The position numbers and the translations under genes are program-made. This document shows, in pieces, positions 37,722 to 45,070 of a DNA stretch of 45,070 bases; position 1 is the stretch's first letter, and the number at the start of each line of letters is the position of its first letter. The notes beneath the pieces are model-generated. The model had not been told where the DNA came from. It saw only the letters and a program-made list of their open reading frames with translations, and did not search any database. Source of the DNA: a virus; the IMG/VR virus record IMGVR_UViG_3300049629_001207, positions 1-45,070 of that record; one strand, written 5' to 3'.

Positions 37722-39212
37722 TTAAAACCACCCATCGTTTTCGGTTGAGCCTAAAAGAAATTCACGTTTGCCTGAGGTACGAAGTAGCTTAAGGACTCCC
37801 ATAGAAACTGCGAAGGCTCTATCGTCATGGTGCTTTCCCATGTGATCAAAGCGAATTCCGTTAGCCGATTGCCGGATGACTAGGTTAAGCAATTCTTTTT
37901 CAAGGGTGTCTTCTTCACCGGAGGGCAGCAGGATCATTCCGCAACCTCTGTACCATTTTACTGTTGATTGGACTATAGCATTGCGAAGGGCTACGCAGAG
38001 TTCTTGGTTACCTTTACCCGAACGAAACTCAAACTTTTCCATTGGGAGGTAGCCCTGGAATTTTTGGAAGACTCCTTCAAGGTTCCACGGGTCGATGATG
38101 ATAGCTGAGAAATCAAAAAGGGTTCGGTTAGTTTCAATCCACTCTTCAATCTGAAATATTTTGACGGGGTTATCCCGTGAGCCCTGAAGTACATCCATGC
38201 GGTCAATGATCATGTTGTTAGTTAAGGGGTCGGTGTGCATGATACACATAACCGTTCTGTCGCGAGTGGCACCGTAGTCAATTGTCCCGATGTACGATAG
38301 CTCAGGATTGCCTTTGGGTTGAAGGGTTAAGTCAAAGTCAATGCAGCGTTCCACTTCTTCACGGGTGGCAAACTCTCCAGCTACGGAGGAGGACACCCAC
38401 ATATTGTCGTAAAGGCGGGAGGCAACGGAGGGCGGTAGGACTTTACGCATATCGTCTTGATCTAAAGTGTTAATCCAAGACGCAAGCTTTCCGGGCGATT
38501 GATAGATCCACCAGTTACTTGAGGTCTTAAATTTTTCTAAGGCTTGATGTTGCCAAGAGTTTAGGATGCCTGCATTAGTGGTTATTAGAAAAGTTGAGTT
38601 AGGAATCTTTGTTCGTGAGGTAAGGATAGAGTGAAAGAGTTCTGCACCTCGTTCGGGCCAATGAGTTACTTCATCGCATATTAAGATGTCAGGACGTAGA
38701 CCGTGGGAGGAAGCTGCGTCAGCAGATAGGATTTCAAAGCAGGATGAATGCTTACCGTAGAGTCGGTAGTTCTGAATCTCAACATGCTTTTGTAGCCAAG
38801 GGTTTAGTTCTAATTCCCTTTCTGCACTAGATCGAATAAGGGCTGCTTGATCTCGGTCTGCTGCAAAAGCGTAACCAAGGATCTGTCGTTGAGCAAAGGC
38901 AAGTGACCAAGTTACAATAGAACCTAGCATCCCTGTTTTGTTGTGGCCTTTAGGGAGAACGATAGCGGAAGACATAGGGCCTTTGTAATCGGTAGCAACT
39001 CCTGCAGTCTTTTCAAACATAGGAGCTAGACGGCTGTAGAGTGTCCATTGCCAAGGTTCTGCTACAGCTCTGAAAGGTTTAGCGTCAGGCTTAGAGTCAA
39101 TGACAATATGGTTCATGTAGTTCTTAAAGGAGTGGCAAGACGCTGCTTCCGCAAGTAGGTATACGGATTGCAGCTTTCTCTTCATCTCTGAAGTGGAGTC
39201 TTCTTTATTCAT
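37722..39212 (-). CDS. terminase large subunit
   Basis: 496 residues starting MNKEDSTSEMKRKLQSVYLL. ATPase: Walker A variant LPKGHNKTGM (residues 86-95) and Walker B ILICDEVTHW (177-186, Asp180/Glu181). Nuclease: IGTIDYGATRDRT (Asp312), AIIIDPWN (Asp374), and KHHDDRAF (Asp463/464), the three acidic positions of the RNase H-like nuclease. It cuts concatemers and drives DNA into the prohead. The start overlaps the small-subunit stop by 8 bases. In this window it lies about 25 kb from the portal gene. Confidence 0.93.
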   Translation of the reverse strand: MNKEDSTSEMKRKLQSVYLLAEAASCHSFKNYMNHIVIDSKPDAKPFRAVAEPWQWTLYSRLAPMFEKTAGVATDYKGPMSSAIVLPKGHNKTGMLGSIVTWSLAFAQRQILGYAFAADRDQAALIRSSAERELELNPWLQKHVEIQNYRLYGKHSSCFEILSADAASSHGLRPDILICDEVTHWPERGAELFHSILTSRTKIPNSTFLITTNAGILNSWQHQALEKFKTSSNWWIYQSPGKLASWINTLDQDDMRKVLPPSVASRLYDNMWVSSSVAGEFATREEVERCIDFDLTLQPKGNPELSYIGTIDYGATRDRTVMCIMHTDPLTNNMIIDRMDVLQGSRDNPVKIFQIEEWIETNRTLFDFSAIIIDPWNLEGVFQKFQGYLPMEKFEFRSGKGNQELCVALRNAIVQSTVKWYRGCGMILLPSGEEDTLEKELLNLVIRQSANGIRFDHMGKHHDDRAFAVSMGVLKLLRTSGKREFLLGSTENDGWF

Positions 39213-39693
39213 GTTGTGTTACTGGTGGTAGCTCTCCAGGTAACAAGTCGAGGAGCGGAGGAGCGGAAGGGGTTAATCCTAGGCGGGAGTACTCAGCAAG
39301 AAGTTCTGTATGGTTAAGCTGGTGAACTGTAGATTCAATCTGAATCTGGGCTTTCTCTGGGGAGTCTAAACCAGAAAGCTTGGCTCTCCGTTCTGTTATT
39401 TTTAGTGCAACCTCAATAGCCTTAGGGCTTCCCATAACAACTTTAGGCCAAAGGTTTTTTAAGAAAGCGTCTAGTCTTTCAAGTTCAAGAGTTCGCATCT
39501 CTTCCGTCATTTCGCGGGTGAGAGTTGTCCATTCTTGTAATTGTTGTAAGACAATACCATAGACTTCTTTAGTGGTGATCTGTAATAGGTTTGATATCTC
39601 GGGCATTGACCAACCAGAAATGCGGAGGTTCATAACCTGCATTCGCTTTTGAGCTTCTTCAAGCTGTTCTGGTGTTGGTAAGTCTAATCCCAT
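39205..39693 (-). CDS. terminase small subunit
   Basis: 162 residues starting MGLDLPTPEQLEEAQKRMQV. A helix-turn-helix-like segment (LRISGWSMPEISNLLQITTK) is followed by a long helical region (LTREMTEEMRTLELERLDAF) and ALKITERRAKLSGLDSPEKA, a typical linker of small terminases. It directly precedes and overlaps the large subunit. A GGGAGAGGT site lies upstream of the ATG. It would recognise phage DNA and regulate the large subunit. Confidence 0.8.
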   Translation of the reverse strand: MGLDLPTPEQLEEAQKRMQVMNLRISGWSMPEISNLLQITTKEVYGIVLQQLQEWTTLTREMTEEMRTLELERLDAFLKNLWPKVVMGSPKAIEVALKITERRAKLSGLDSPEKAQIQIESTVHQLNHTELLAEYSRLGLTPSAPPLLDLLPGELPPVTQHE

Positions 39694-39806
39694 TTTTTAT
39701 GTACCTCTCCCTTTACCCTCTCTTCTCTTTAAGAAGGGGTGTTCCCGATAAGGGTTTATAGAACTAGAAAGCATAGCCTAGGGCAAAGGCTTATTTTACT
39801 CAAGGG

Positions 39807-40337
39807 TCACCTTAGAGATTCTGCTAACCTAGTAAAAAAATATCCGTCTTCTTTCGGAGAAGCGAATGTGTCCTTAAGTGTTTTAACGCAAATAAAATTG
39901 GTTTGTCGCAAGAAAATCTGTGAGCCTAAATCGCTTTCTCTTAAGGTAGTGGCCATGTCGTAAGTGTCGTATTCTCTTGCCAACCATTGGATTACTTTAG
40001 CCCCTAATCCTTTTAATCTAAATTTAGGATGGATCGTTAAAGTCCATAAACTAACTCGGCCTTTTTTAATAGTGTAAGCTAGGTAACCTAAAGGGATTGC
40101 GTGGCGGTAAACAATAAGTAAATTCACAGAAGTAAAGTTTGCAATCCTTCGTATCTCAGAAAGGCTCCAGAGATCGGTGGCTCCAGAGTTTTTTTCTAAG
40201 TGATAAATATCTAAAATATTCCCTTCATCCGCATAGAAGGAAAAATATTCGTCACCTAAATACCGACCTAACGAAGTAGGGTCTTGCACTTTGTCTTCTA
40301 ACTTAAGGTTAAAAGATATTTTAAAATTGAAAGGCAT
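39807..40337 (-). CDS. GNAT-family N-acetyltransferase
   Basis: 176 residues starting MPFNFKISFNLKLEDKVQDP. The GNAT core is visible: IPLGYLAYTIKKGRVSLWTL, then the acetyl-CoA-binding block TIHPKFRLKGLGAKVIQWLA (a variant of Q/R-x-x-G-x-G/A), then LGSQIFLRQTNFICVKTLKD. Substrate unknown; phage GNATs may modify host proteins or DNA bases. The start overlaps the end of the preceding gene by 40 bases and has no clear ribosome site. A 113-base gap follows with no gene and one short hairpin. Confidence 0.75.
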   Translation of the reverse strand: MPFNFKISFNLKLEDKVQDPTSLGRYLGDEYFSFYADEGNILDIYHLEKNSGATDLWSLSEIRRIANFTSVNLLIVYRHAIPLGYLAYTIKKGRVSLWTLTIHPKFRLKGLGAKVIQWLAREYDTYDMATTLRESDLGSQIFLRQTNFICVKTLKDTFASPKEDGYFFTRLAESLR

Positions 40338-40660
40338 CCCAGTAAATCATCCCTTTTGTTAATCAAATCTTTATCCGTATCTTTATTGATATTCTGGGGT
40401 ACATCAATTAATAAAAAATCTTGAGTGTCGTTAAAAAAAACCGCTATTCCTGTTTCGTCATTCTTGTTTACTTCTTGTTTTTCAAAAGAGCCGGTGGGCA
40501 TCAAACCATATTCGCCTTGCCACATTTCTATAAACGCATCGATATCTTTTTCAAGCTTTTTGTAAGCTTTAGCAAACGCTTTGTGAGCTGCGTAAGACTT
40601 AGTGTTCCAATGAAACAACTTGATTTGGTTTAAGATACATAGGAAATCAATTTGAGTCAT
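40298..40660 (-). CDS. ferritin-like/DUF5856-type protein
   Basis: 120 residues starting MTQIDFLCILNQIKLFHWNT. The N-terminal pattern IKLFHWNTKSYAAHKAFAKA and EKDIDAFIEMWQGEYG matches a family of small phage proteins with a Dps/ferritin-like four-helix bundle. His and Glu residues at ligand-like spacing (H17, H26, D40, E44) could bind metal. The role in phages is unknown. It overlaps the preceding gene by 4 bases. Confidence 0.6.
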   Translation of the reverse strand: MTQIDFLCILNQIKLFHWNTKSYAAHKAFAKAYKKLEKDIDAFIEMWQGEYGLMPTGSFEKQEVNKNDETGIAVFFNDTQDFLLIDVPQNINKDTDKDLINKRDDLLGCLSILKYLLTLS

Positions 40661-40887
40661 AGGGGGAACTCCCTTTCGTCTTCGTCTTCATCATCTTCTT
40701 GAACATCGTCTGCTTCAAATACCAGGCTTACTAAAAGCTTGAGGTATATTTTTACCAGCTCAAACGATTCTTCAGAGCTAAAGCCAGACGACTCTAAGTT
40801 TTTTTTGAAGCGGCTTAAAGCAGGCGGGTAAAGACGAGCAATCTTATCCGTAGCTTCTGTAAACTCTAGGTCAATAATTTCACTCAT
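40657..40887 (-). CDS. small acidic protein of unknown function
   Basis: 76 residues from ATG 40887 (AAAGGAA 8 bases upstream); an upstream in-frame start at 40944 would overlap the RuvC end. Starts MSEIIDLEFTEATDKIARLY. A helical core (SSGFSSEESFELVKIYLKLL) ends in an Asp/Glu run (DDVQEDDEDEDEREFPL). The highly acidic C-terminus resembles small phage proteins that mimic DNA or bind basic partners. Function unknown. Confidence 0.5.
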   Translation of the reverse strand: MSEIIDLEFTEATDKIARLYPPALSRFKKNLESSGFSSEESFELVKIYLKLLVSLVFEADDVQEDDEDEDEREFPL

Positions 40888-40900
40888 AAGGTAGTTCCTT

Positions 40901-41403
40901 TTAAGGGTTAAACGCAGAGGAGGAATAGTAATCGATCTTTGCAAATTCCGCTAGGCACCCCGCGTCAGCGATACCGTCGTGAGGTAGCTTTCTTTTTCCG
41001 GGGAAAAGATAGGAGTTTTCCCAACGAGCTTTAAAGAAATCAATAGAACCCTTTTTATCTTGAATGCCTTCTGGAAGCAAAGCTTTAGTCCATACCGAAG
41101 GCGGTACAAAAATGTGGCTTATACCTAAGCCATAATCTTTCCGTATACCCTGCCAAAGGTAAAGGTGCTAACTACTCCTTGCATAGGTCGAGCATTAACC
41201 TTTTCTAAAGCAAGACAATGAAGGTCTTTTCTAAAAGCTTCTAGATACATAGTAAGAGCCAATGAGTCGATATCTTTCCTTGTTTTTTCTGGGCTCTCTA
41301 TAAGCGGAAGCGGGTTAGCAAAAACAATCTTGTCTGTCTGTCCATCAATAATAACTAATGCTCCATTAAGTCCTGGATCAATGCCTGCAAATAAACTTTT
41401 CAT
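40901..41403 (-). CDS. RuvC-like Holliday junction resolvase split by a -1 frameshift
   Basis: From ATG 41403 the 0 frame gives GIDPGLNGALVIID (first catalytic Asp), LALEKVNARPMQ (Glu) and STFTFGRVYGK, then stops at TAG 41125-41127. The -1 frame continues with DYGLGISHIFVPPSVWTKAL to LPHDGIADAG (last catalytic Asp) and a stop at 40901-40903. The joined protein has 167 residues, the normal size for phage RuvC-like resolvases. Without the shift the enzyme lacks the HDG-AD block and should be inactive. An in-frame start at 41454 is also possible. A real single-base deletion or assembly error is the alternative to frameshifting. Confidence 0.75.
41115..41140 (-). promoter_or_regulatory. candidate -1 frameshift signal in the RuvC-like gene
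   Basis: On the minus strand the 0-frame codons GGA AAG contain the A-AAG tetramer (41137-41140), a known single-codon slip site for -1 shifts in bacteria. Four bases later begins a perfect hairpin TGGCTTA-GGTA-TAAGCCA (41132-41115), which includes the 0-frame stop. Slipping here yields the in-frame RuvC C-terminus. Confidence 0.5.
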
Positions 41404-41416
41404 ATGGCTGTACATC

Positions 41417-43354
41417 CTAACTAAGTCCTCGAAGTAAGAATCCGTTCCCGTCAAAGGTTGGTAGGTATGCTGTATATACTTTGTATCTACCGATTAGGTT
41501 GATTGTTTTTATCTTTGCTGTGTGTTCTCCTGTTGGTTGATAGTCCCAGTTAGGAACAAGATGTTTGAAGCGTTTAGTAACCTCAGGGTGTGTAAACCCT
41601 GTTTGACTTAAAAAGTTTATTAGGTTGGCTTTGTCCATAGACAAAGACATTTTGTTGAAAATTGTTTTAATCCCTATTCGTAAAAACATTCGTTGGATTG
41701 CTTTATAGTTTTTTACTGTAAAGCTTGGATATGAAATTATTATTTTGTTTTCGTTTTCTAGATTTGTGGTGAAGTCCATCAGCCCTTGTAGGAAGCCTTT
41801 GTAAAAATCGTTAGAGGTGAATTCAATTTCGTCTGAAAGGAAAAAGGGGCTTAAGGACAGGCTAAATTTTTTGGCTACAGAGTAAAACGAACCATCGGTG
41901 ATTGAGTTAACGACTCTGGCATTCTCGTGACTGCTACGATAAGGAAGACTATAAGTAGCAATCTTACGAGCTAAAGGTAAAAAGAAAGCTGAGTCGTAAT
42001 CTTTAAAGTGAATTGTACCTTTTCCTGTAAGTGTACTTCCGTCTATAGGGTCAAGGGTTCCGTGAAACATTAAAGCAGTTAATAACCACCCATGAGAAAA
42101 GGTAGAAGGGCCTGACCAAGAGTGTGGCAAATGAGTAGAAAGCTGAACGCTATCTCCTACCTTAAGCTCAGAAAGTTTAACCCATTCACTAATTGTAAAC
42201 AGGGGCATATTAGGATTGAACGCAGTACGAAACTCTTGATCTAAAGTTGCTTTGATTTTAAAGCCTTCTTCTGTAGTGACTTCGTACAATTCTTTTTGAC
42301 ACGGGGAAAAAAACCCCGGCTTTTTTGTAGGGTAACGATCAAGAGCTTGGGAGATTCCTTTAAACTTCTTGGTGATTAGCTGTTTGACTTGCTGCGGGCC
42401 TTCTGTGGTGTGAATTAAAGTATCATCAGCTACACAAAAGTGAATAAAGTTTTTGTGTTTAACAACAGGCTTTGGAGAACAAAGAAGAGAAAAACCGGGA
42501 TAAGCAATAAAGGAAGGGAAGTCTTCGATAACAGGACAAAAGGTTTCTACTTCTTTTGATTCAACTTCTGTTTTGTTGATTATAAAGTATTCATCAAACA
42601 ACACTTCAAAAAATACTTGGTATCGTTCATGGTTAAAGCTAGGGTTAATTAGCCAACCTGCAAAACAAGCATGACCTAAAATGTAATTGCTTAAAGAATG
42701 ATCAAGAGAATCATAGAAGTACAAACGGAAACGGTTAGAAGGATATGAGGCCCGTGAAGGTAACGAGAAAAAACCATGTATGAAACCAGAGTGATACCCT
42801 TCACAAGATACAGGAACAGGAAAATCTTTGCAATTATAACTAGTTCGAATAAACAAATCAGAATCTGACATACTATCGATAACAACTTCTCTATTATGAC
42901 GAGCGTTAAGAACAGGAAGAAGAGTTTGAATTTGTTTTTTCTTGATACGATATCCGTAATTATATTTACGAATATTGTGATGGCCGTAATAGGGTTCGTA
43001 AGGAACTCCGTAACGGTGAACCATTCCGTGTATAAACCCTTGGTCAAAATCTGTTTTGTAAAATGTAAGAGAAGTGTTTAGTTTGTCGCCTTCTACATAG
43101 CCATGAGTAATAGGTGCGATTCTAACTGTAGGGCTGAAAGGGTGATAAACACTTTGATTAGGAATGCGTTTTAAAGTTAAAGTTCGGCAACGATTGCGTC
43201 CTCGAGCTACAACATAGCCGGGCTTAAAACCCCAAGGAGTTAAAAACTCTAAAAGGGTTTTCTTATTTAAATTCTCTAAAGCTATAGCTCCCTGAGAAGT
43301 TATAGCTTTAGTGTCTCCCGCATAACAGATTCCATTCAGCGGTTGTAGATCCAT
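41417..43354 (-). CDS. tandem intein-like protein: two Hint/LAGLIDADG units
   Basis: 645 residues starting MDLQPLNGICYAGDTKAITS. Unit 1: block A CYAGDTKAITSQG (Cys10), block B-like VRIAPITHGYV, degenerate LAGLIDADG helices (DFDQGFIHGMVHRYG, SGFIHGFFS), and an end like block F/G (CPVIEDFPSFIAYPGFSLLC). Unit 2 starts at Cys307: CVADDTLIHTTEGPQQVKQL, then block B VTTEEGFKIKATLDQEF and WVKLSELKVGDSV, LAGLIDADG-like GWLLTALMFHG and FYKGFLQGLMDF, and an end KVYTAYLPTFDGNGFLLRGL. Neither unit ends in the expected His-Asn before a nucleophile, and the flanking sequence is only a few residues, so no extein host protein is evident. Probably free-standing or defective homing elements. Confidence 0.6.
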   Translation of the reverse strand: MDLQPLNGICYAGDTKAITSQGAIALENLNKKTLLEFLTPWGFKPGYVVARGRNRCRTLTLKRIPNQSVYHPFSPTVRIAPITHGYVEGDKLNTSLTFYKTDFDQGFIHGMVHRYGVPYEPYYGHHNIRKYNYGYRIKKKQIQTLLPVLNARHNREVVIDSMSDSDLFIRTSYNCKDFPVPVSCEGYHSGFIHGFFSLPSRASYPSNRFRLYFYDSLDHSLSNYILGHACFAGWLINPSFNHERYQVFFEVLFDEYFIINKTEVESKEVETFCPVIEDFPSFIAYPGFSLLCSPKPVVKHKNFIHFCVADDTLIHTTEGPQQVKQLITKKFKGISQALDRYPTKKPGFFSPCQKELYEVTTEEGFKIKATLDQEFRTAFNPNMPLFTISEWVKLSELKVGDSVQLSTHLPHSWSGPSTFSHGWLLTALMFHGTLDPIDGSTLTGKGTIHFKDYDSAFFLPLARKIATYSLPYRSSHENARVVNSITDGSFYSVAKKFSLSLSPFFLSDEIEFTSNDFYKGFLQGLMDFTTNLENENKIIISYPSFTVKNYKAIQRMFLRIGIKTIFNKMSLSMDKANLINFLSQTGFTHPEVTKRFKHLVPNWDYQPTGEHTAKIKTINLIGRYKVYTAYLPTFDGNGFLLRGLS

Positions 43355-43401
43355 CTATGTAGATGGTAGGAACAAGGTAAGAATTTGTCAATAATAAATT
43401 A

Positions 43402-45069
43402 TTACTTTTCCCAACAAGAAGAAAGCTTTAAAGAACACTCAACCGGCATAGTGTGATTCATAACAGAAGCCATCTCTTCTTCCATTATTTTTTTGATTTC
43501 GTAGCCCTCTTCTTCTGAATTTACTTCTGCTACTACTTCGTCATGAACAAAAGCACAGACTTTATACCCTGATTTAATCAGGCGGTATAAGGCAAGTTTG
43601 GCTCCGTCTGATGCAAGGCCTTGGAAAGGAGTGTTTTTGGATTGCGTGTACGCACAACCAGAACGAATTCTTCCTGTTTCTGTAACAGCGTTTTTACAAA
43701 ACACTAAGTCGTAGAGGTCAGGGTTAAGTTTTGAATCTCTAATCATTTGCTTTAGGTTTGCAGGGGGATTAGAAGAACAAAATAAAAGCTGTTCTAGTAC
43801 TGCGTGTACTTTGTTACGGTTGCCTGCACTTGCGTGACTAGGATTTTTAAGAACAGAAGCTATAGTGTTAGCACCAAGTTTAGGTGTAACGGAAATCTGA
43901 GCAAGGATTTTAGCACAGGTTTCAAAAGGTAAACCAAAGTTTTGGCTAAGGTCTGTAAGTAAATCCTCTTGCAAGTATCTTCCAATTTCGGGAAAGACAT
44001 TCTTAAGAAAGTTGTTTCGAAACTTAACAGCTTGATCTTTAGTAAAGGTTACTCCGTAAGTGCTTTCAGCGTAAACAATGAAAGTGTCGATTCCTAATCC
44101 ACCAGGAAAACCAAAGTTTGCAGCCTTGGCTTCTTGTCGTAATTTTTTAAATTTTTTGTCACTACTATTATTAACAAACTCTTCGTAAGGTATGTTGTTA
44201 ATTGATGCTGCTGTGTATGAATGAAGATCTACTCCAGATCGTATCTTGTCCCCCATAACTGAATGACCAAACAAGGTTTCGCAAATATAAGCAAGGGTTC
44301 GAAGCTCAATGGCAGCGTAGTCAATAGTTACTAAGTACTTGCTAGTAGGCTGAAAAATGGTTTTAAAGTCGTACTTGTTTGGAATATTTTGCAAGTTAAC
44401 ATTGGAGCTGGAGGTTCGTCCGGTTCTTGTTAGGATACCGTAACGAGAACGAACTCTATTGTCGTGAATCTCTTCACCCTTAAACATATCAAAGAAGGCA
44501 ATGATTCGTGACTTATCCTTGAAGTGGACAAACTTATCGATTAAAAGATCTTGATCTCGCAAGTCTTTCCATGCTGCCCCTTTAACTGTTATTAAATCTG
44601 GATTTTTCCCTTCTGCTCTAGGGGTTTCGATATTAAGTTCTACACAAATATTCTCTAACTCTTTACGCAACAAAGATGTATTCATTGCGGGTAACTGAGA
44701 TTTTGCAGCTACAACAAAACCTTGTTCTCCTTTTTTTTGTCTTTTAAATAGTCCAGGATAGTTTTCGTCCATCCACAAAATATCATTAAGAAGACTCTTT
44801 CTTAAATTTTGTTCGAGGTCATTAGCTTTCTCAATATTAAAAGGCATTCCATTAAGTGATATTTGATATAAAGCAATAGCTGCTTTAACTTGCAGGAAAT
44901 GAGATAATGGGCCGTACTTCTGAATTACATCTTCAGGTATTTCAAATACGTTAGACAGAGCTAAGGCTTTCTTTTCCATAAGCCGATACAACGCTACGGT
45001 GGTCGACGCGTCACAAGCTGCGTAATCTATAAAACCTTTAGGTGCTAAGTTTAAATCATCAATACCTAA
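43402..45069 (-). CDS. polA: family A DNA polymerase (5' end outside window)
   Basis: 555 visible residues. The first visible codons (FIDYAACDAS) look like motif Exo III of a 3'-5' exonuclease, so the proofreading domain continues beyond the window. Polymerase motifs: A, TIDYAAIELRTLAYI; B, KLRQEAKAANFGFPGGLGI; C, VCAFVHDEVVAEV. Motif B has GFPGG where many relatives have an aromatic Tyr near the end. The C-terminus (CSLKLSSCWEK) is typical, so the 3' end is complete. This is the replicative polymerase; it is followed after 47 bases by the intein-like ORF. Confidence 0.93.
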   Translation of the reverse strand, partial: LGIDDLNLAPKGFIDYAACDASTTVALYRLMEKKALALSNVFEIPEDVIQKYGPLSHFLQVKAAIALYQISLNGMPFNIEKANDLEQNLRKSLLNDILWMDENYPGLFKRQKKGEQGFVVAAKSQLPAMNTSLLRKELENICVELNIETPRAEGKNPDLITVKGAAWKDLRDQDLLIDKFVHFKDKSRIIAFFDMFKGEEIHDNRVRSRYGILTRTGRTSSSNVNLQNIPNKYDFKTIFQPTSKYLVTIDYAAIELRTLAYICETLFGHSVMGDKIRSGVDLHSYTAASINNIPYEEFVNNSSDKKFKKLRQEAKAANFGFPGGLGIDTFIVYAESTYGVTFTKDQAVKFRNNFLKNVFPEIGRYLQEDLLTDLSQNFGLPFETCAKILAQISVTPKLGANTIASVLKNPSHASAGNRNKVHAVLEQLLFCSSNPPANLKQMIRDSKLNPDLYDLVFCKNAVTETGRIRSGCAYTQSKNTPFQGLASDGAKLALYRLIKSGYKVCAFVHDEVVAEVNSEEEGYEIKKIMEEEMASVMNHTMPVECSLKLSSCWEK

Positions 45070-45070
45070 G

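Noticed and set aside
39694-39806. A promoter upstream of the small terminase
   Set aside because: A TATAAA is present on the minus strand but no -35 element lies at proper spacing, so it was not reported.
43355-43401. A peptide in another frame just before the intein-like ORF (LVPTIYIDGSTTAEWN) read as a possible extein or intein end
   Set aside because: It resembles block F/G ends only loosely, has no start with a ribosome site and is stopped after 30 residues; it is too short to support.
1-45070. A prophage with integrase, repressor or attachment site
   Set aside because: No recombinase, CI-like repressor or attL/attR-like repeat was seen; the window holds only lytic-type functions, although part of the genome is outside it.

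Overview
The window is part of the genome of a tailed double-stranded DNA phage, most likely a siphovirus. It encodes an HK97-fold capsid protein with portal and S78-type prohead protease, a head-tail connector cascade, two tail-tube-like paralogs, a tail assembly chaperone pair with a frameshift signal, and a long tape measure protein. No integrase, repressor, tRNA, CRISPR array or insertion sequence was found, so nothing shows a lysogenic lifestyle. The host cannot be named from the sequence. Many genes match no family I recognise, which fits a phage from a poorly sampled environment.

Layout. (1) 1-12950, minus strand: virion genes read right to left: portal, prohead protease with a very long acidic tail, a four-Cys protein, major capsid protein, a decoration-like protein, adaptor, stopper, tail terminator, a beta-rich protein, two tail-tube paralogs, chaperones G and G-T, and the tape measure (which runs off the left edge). 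(2) 13011-22262, plus strand: an 826-residue orphan, a small membrane protein, an 850-residue protein I interpret as a double-psi beta-barrel RNA polymerase-like protein, a hairpin-rich non-coding stretch, and small membrane and OB-fold-like proteins separated by terminator hairpins. (3) 22887-34959, plus strand: a dense array of small overlapping genes, mostly orphans, with a C5-cytosine DNA methyltransferase, a DUF6884/YaaA-like protein, a small lipoprotein and a WGR-domain ATP-dependent DNA ligase. (4) 35003-35084, plus strand: a promoter-to-terminator unit that looks like a small RNA. (5) 35073-45070, mostly minus strand: family A DNA polymerase (5' end outside the window), a tandem intein-like Hint/LAGLIDADG protein, a RuvC-like resolvase split by a -1 frameshift, a ferritin-like protein, a GNAT acetyltransferase, small and large terminase, a SAM methyltransferase and PhoH. 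Two plus-strand genes for short exported or membrane proteins (36506-37173) sit inside this block.

How it fits together. The polymerase, resolvase and ligase would replicate and resolve the DNA, and terminase packages it into the capsid. The terminase genes are transcribed with the replication genes, about 22 kb from the portal operon in this window, which is not the usual neighbouring arrangement. The candidate phage RNA polymerase, its structured flanking RNA and the repeated intergenic elements nearby suggest a phage-specific transcription programme. The main points for follow-up are the RNA polymerase-like protein (16276-18828), the tandem intein-like ORF (41417-43354), the two -1 frameshift sites (2745-2751 and 41137-41140), the structured RNA (18840-19036) and the small RNA unit (34981-35084).
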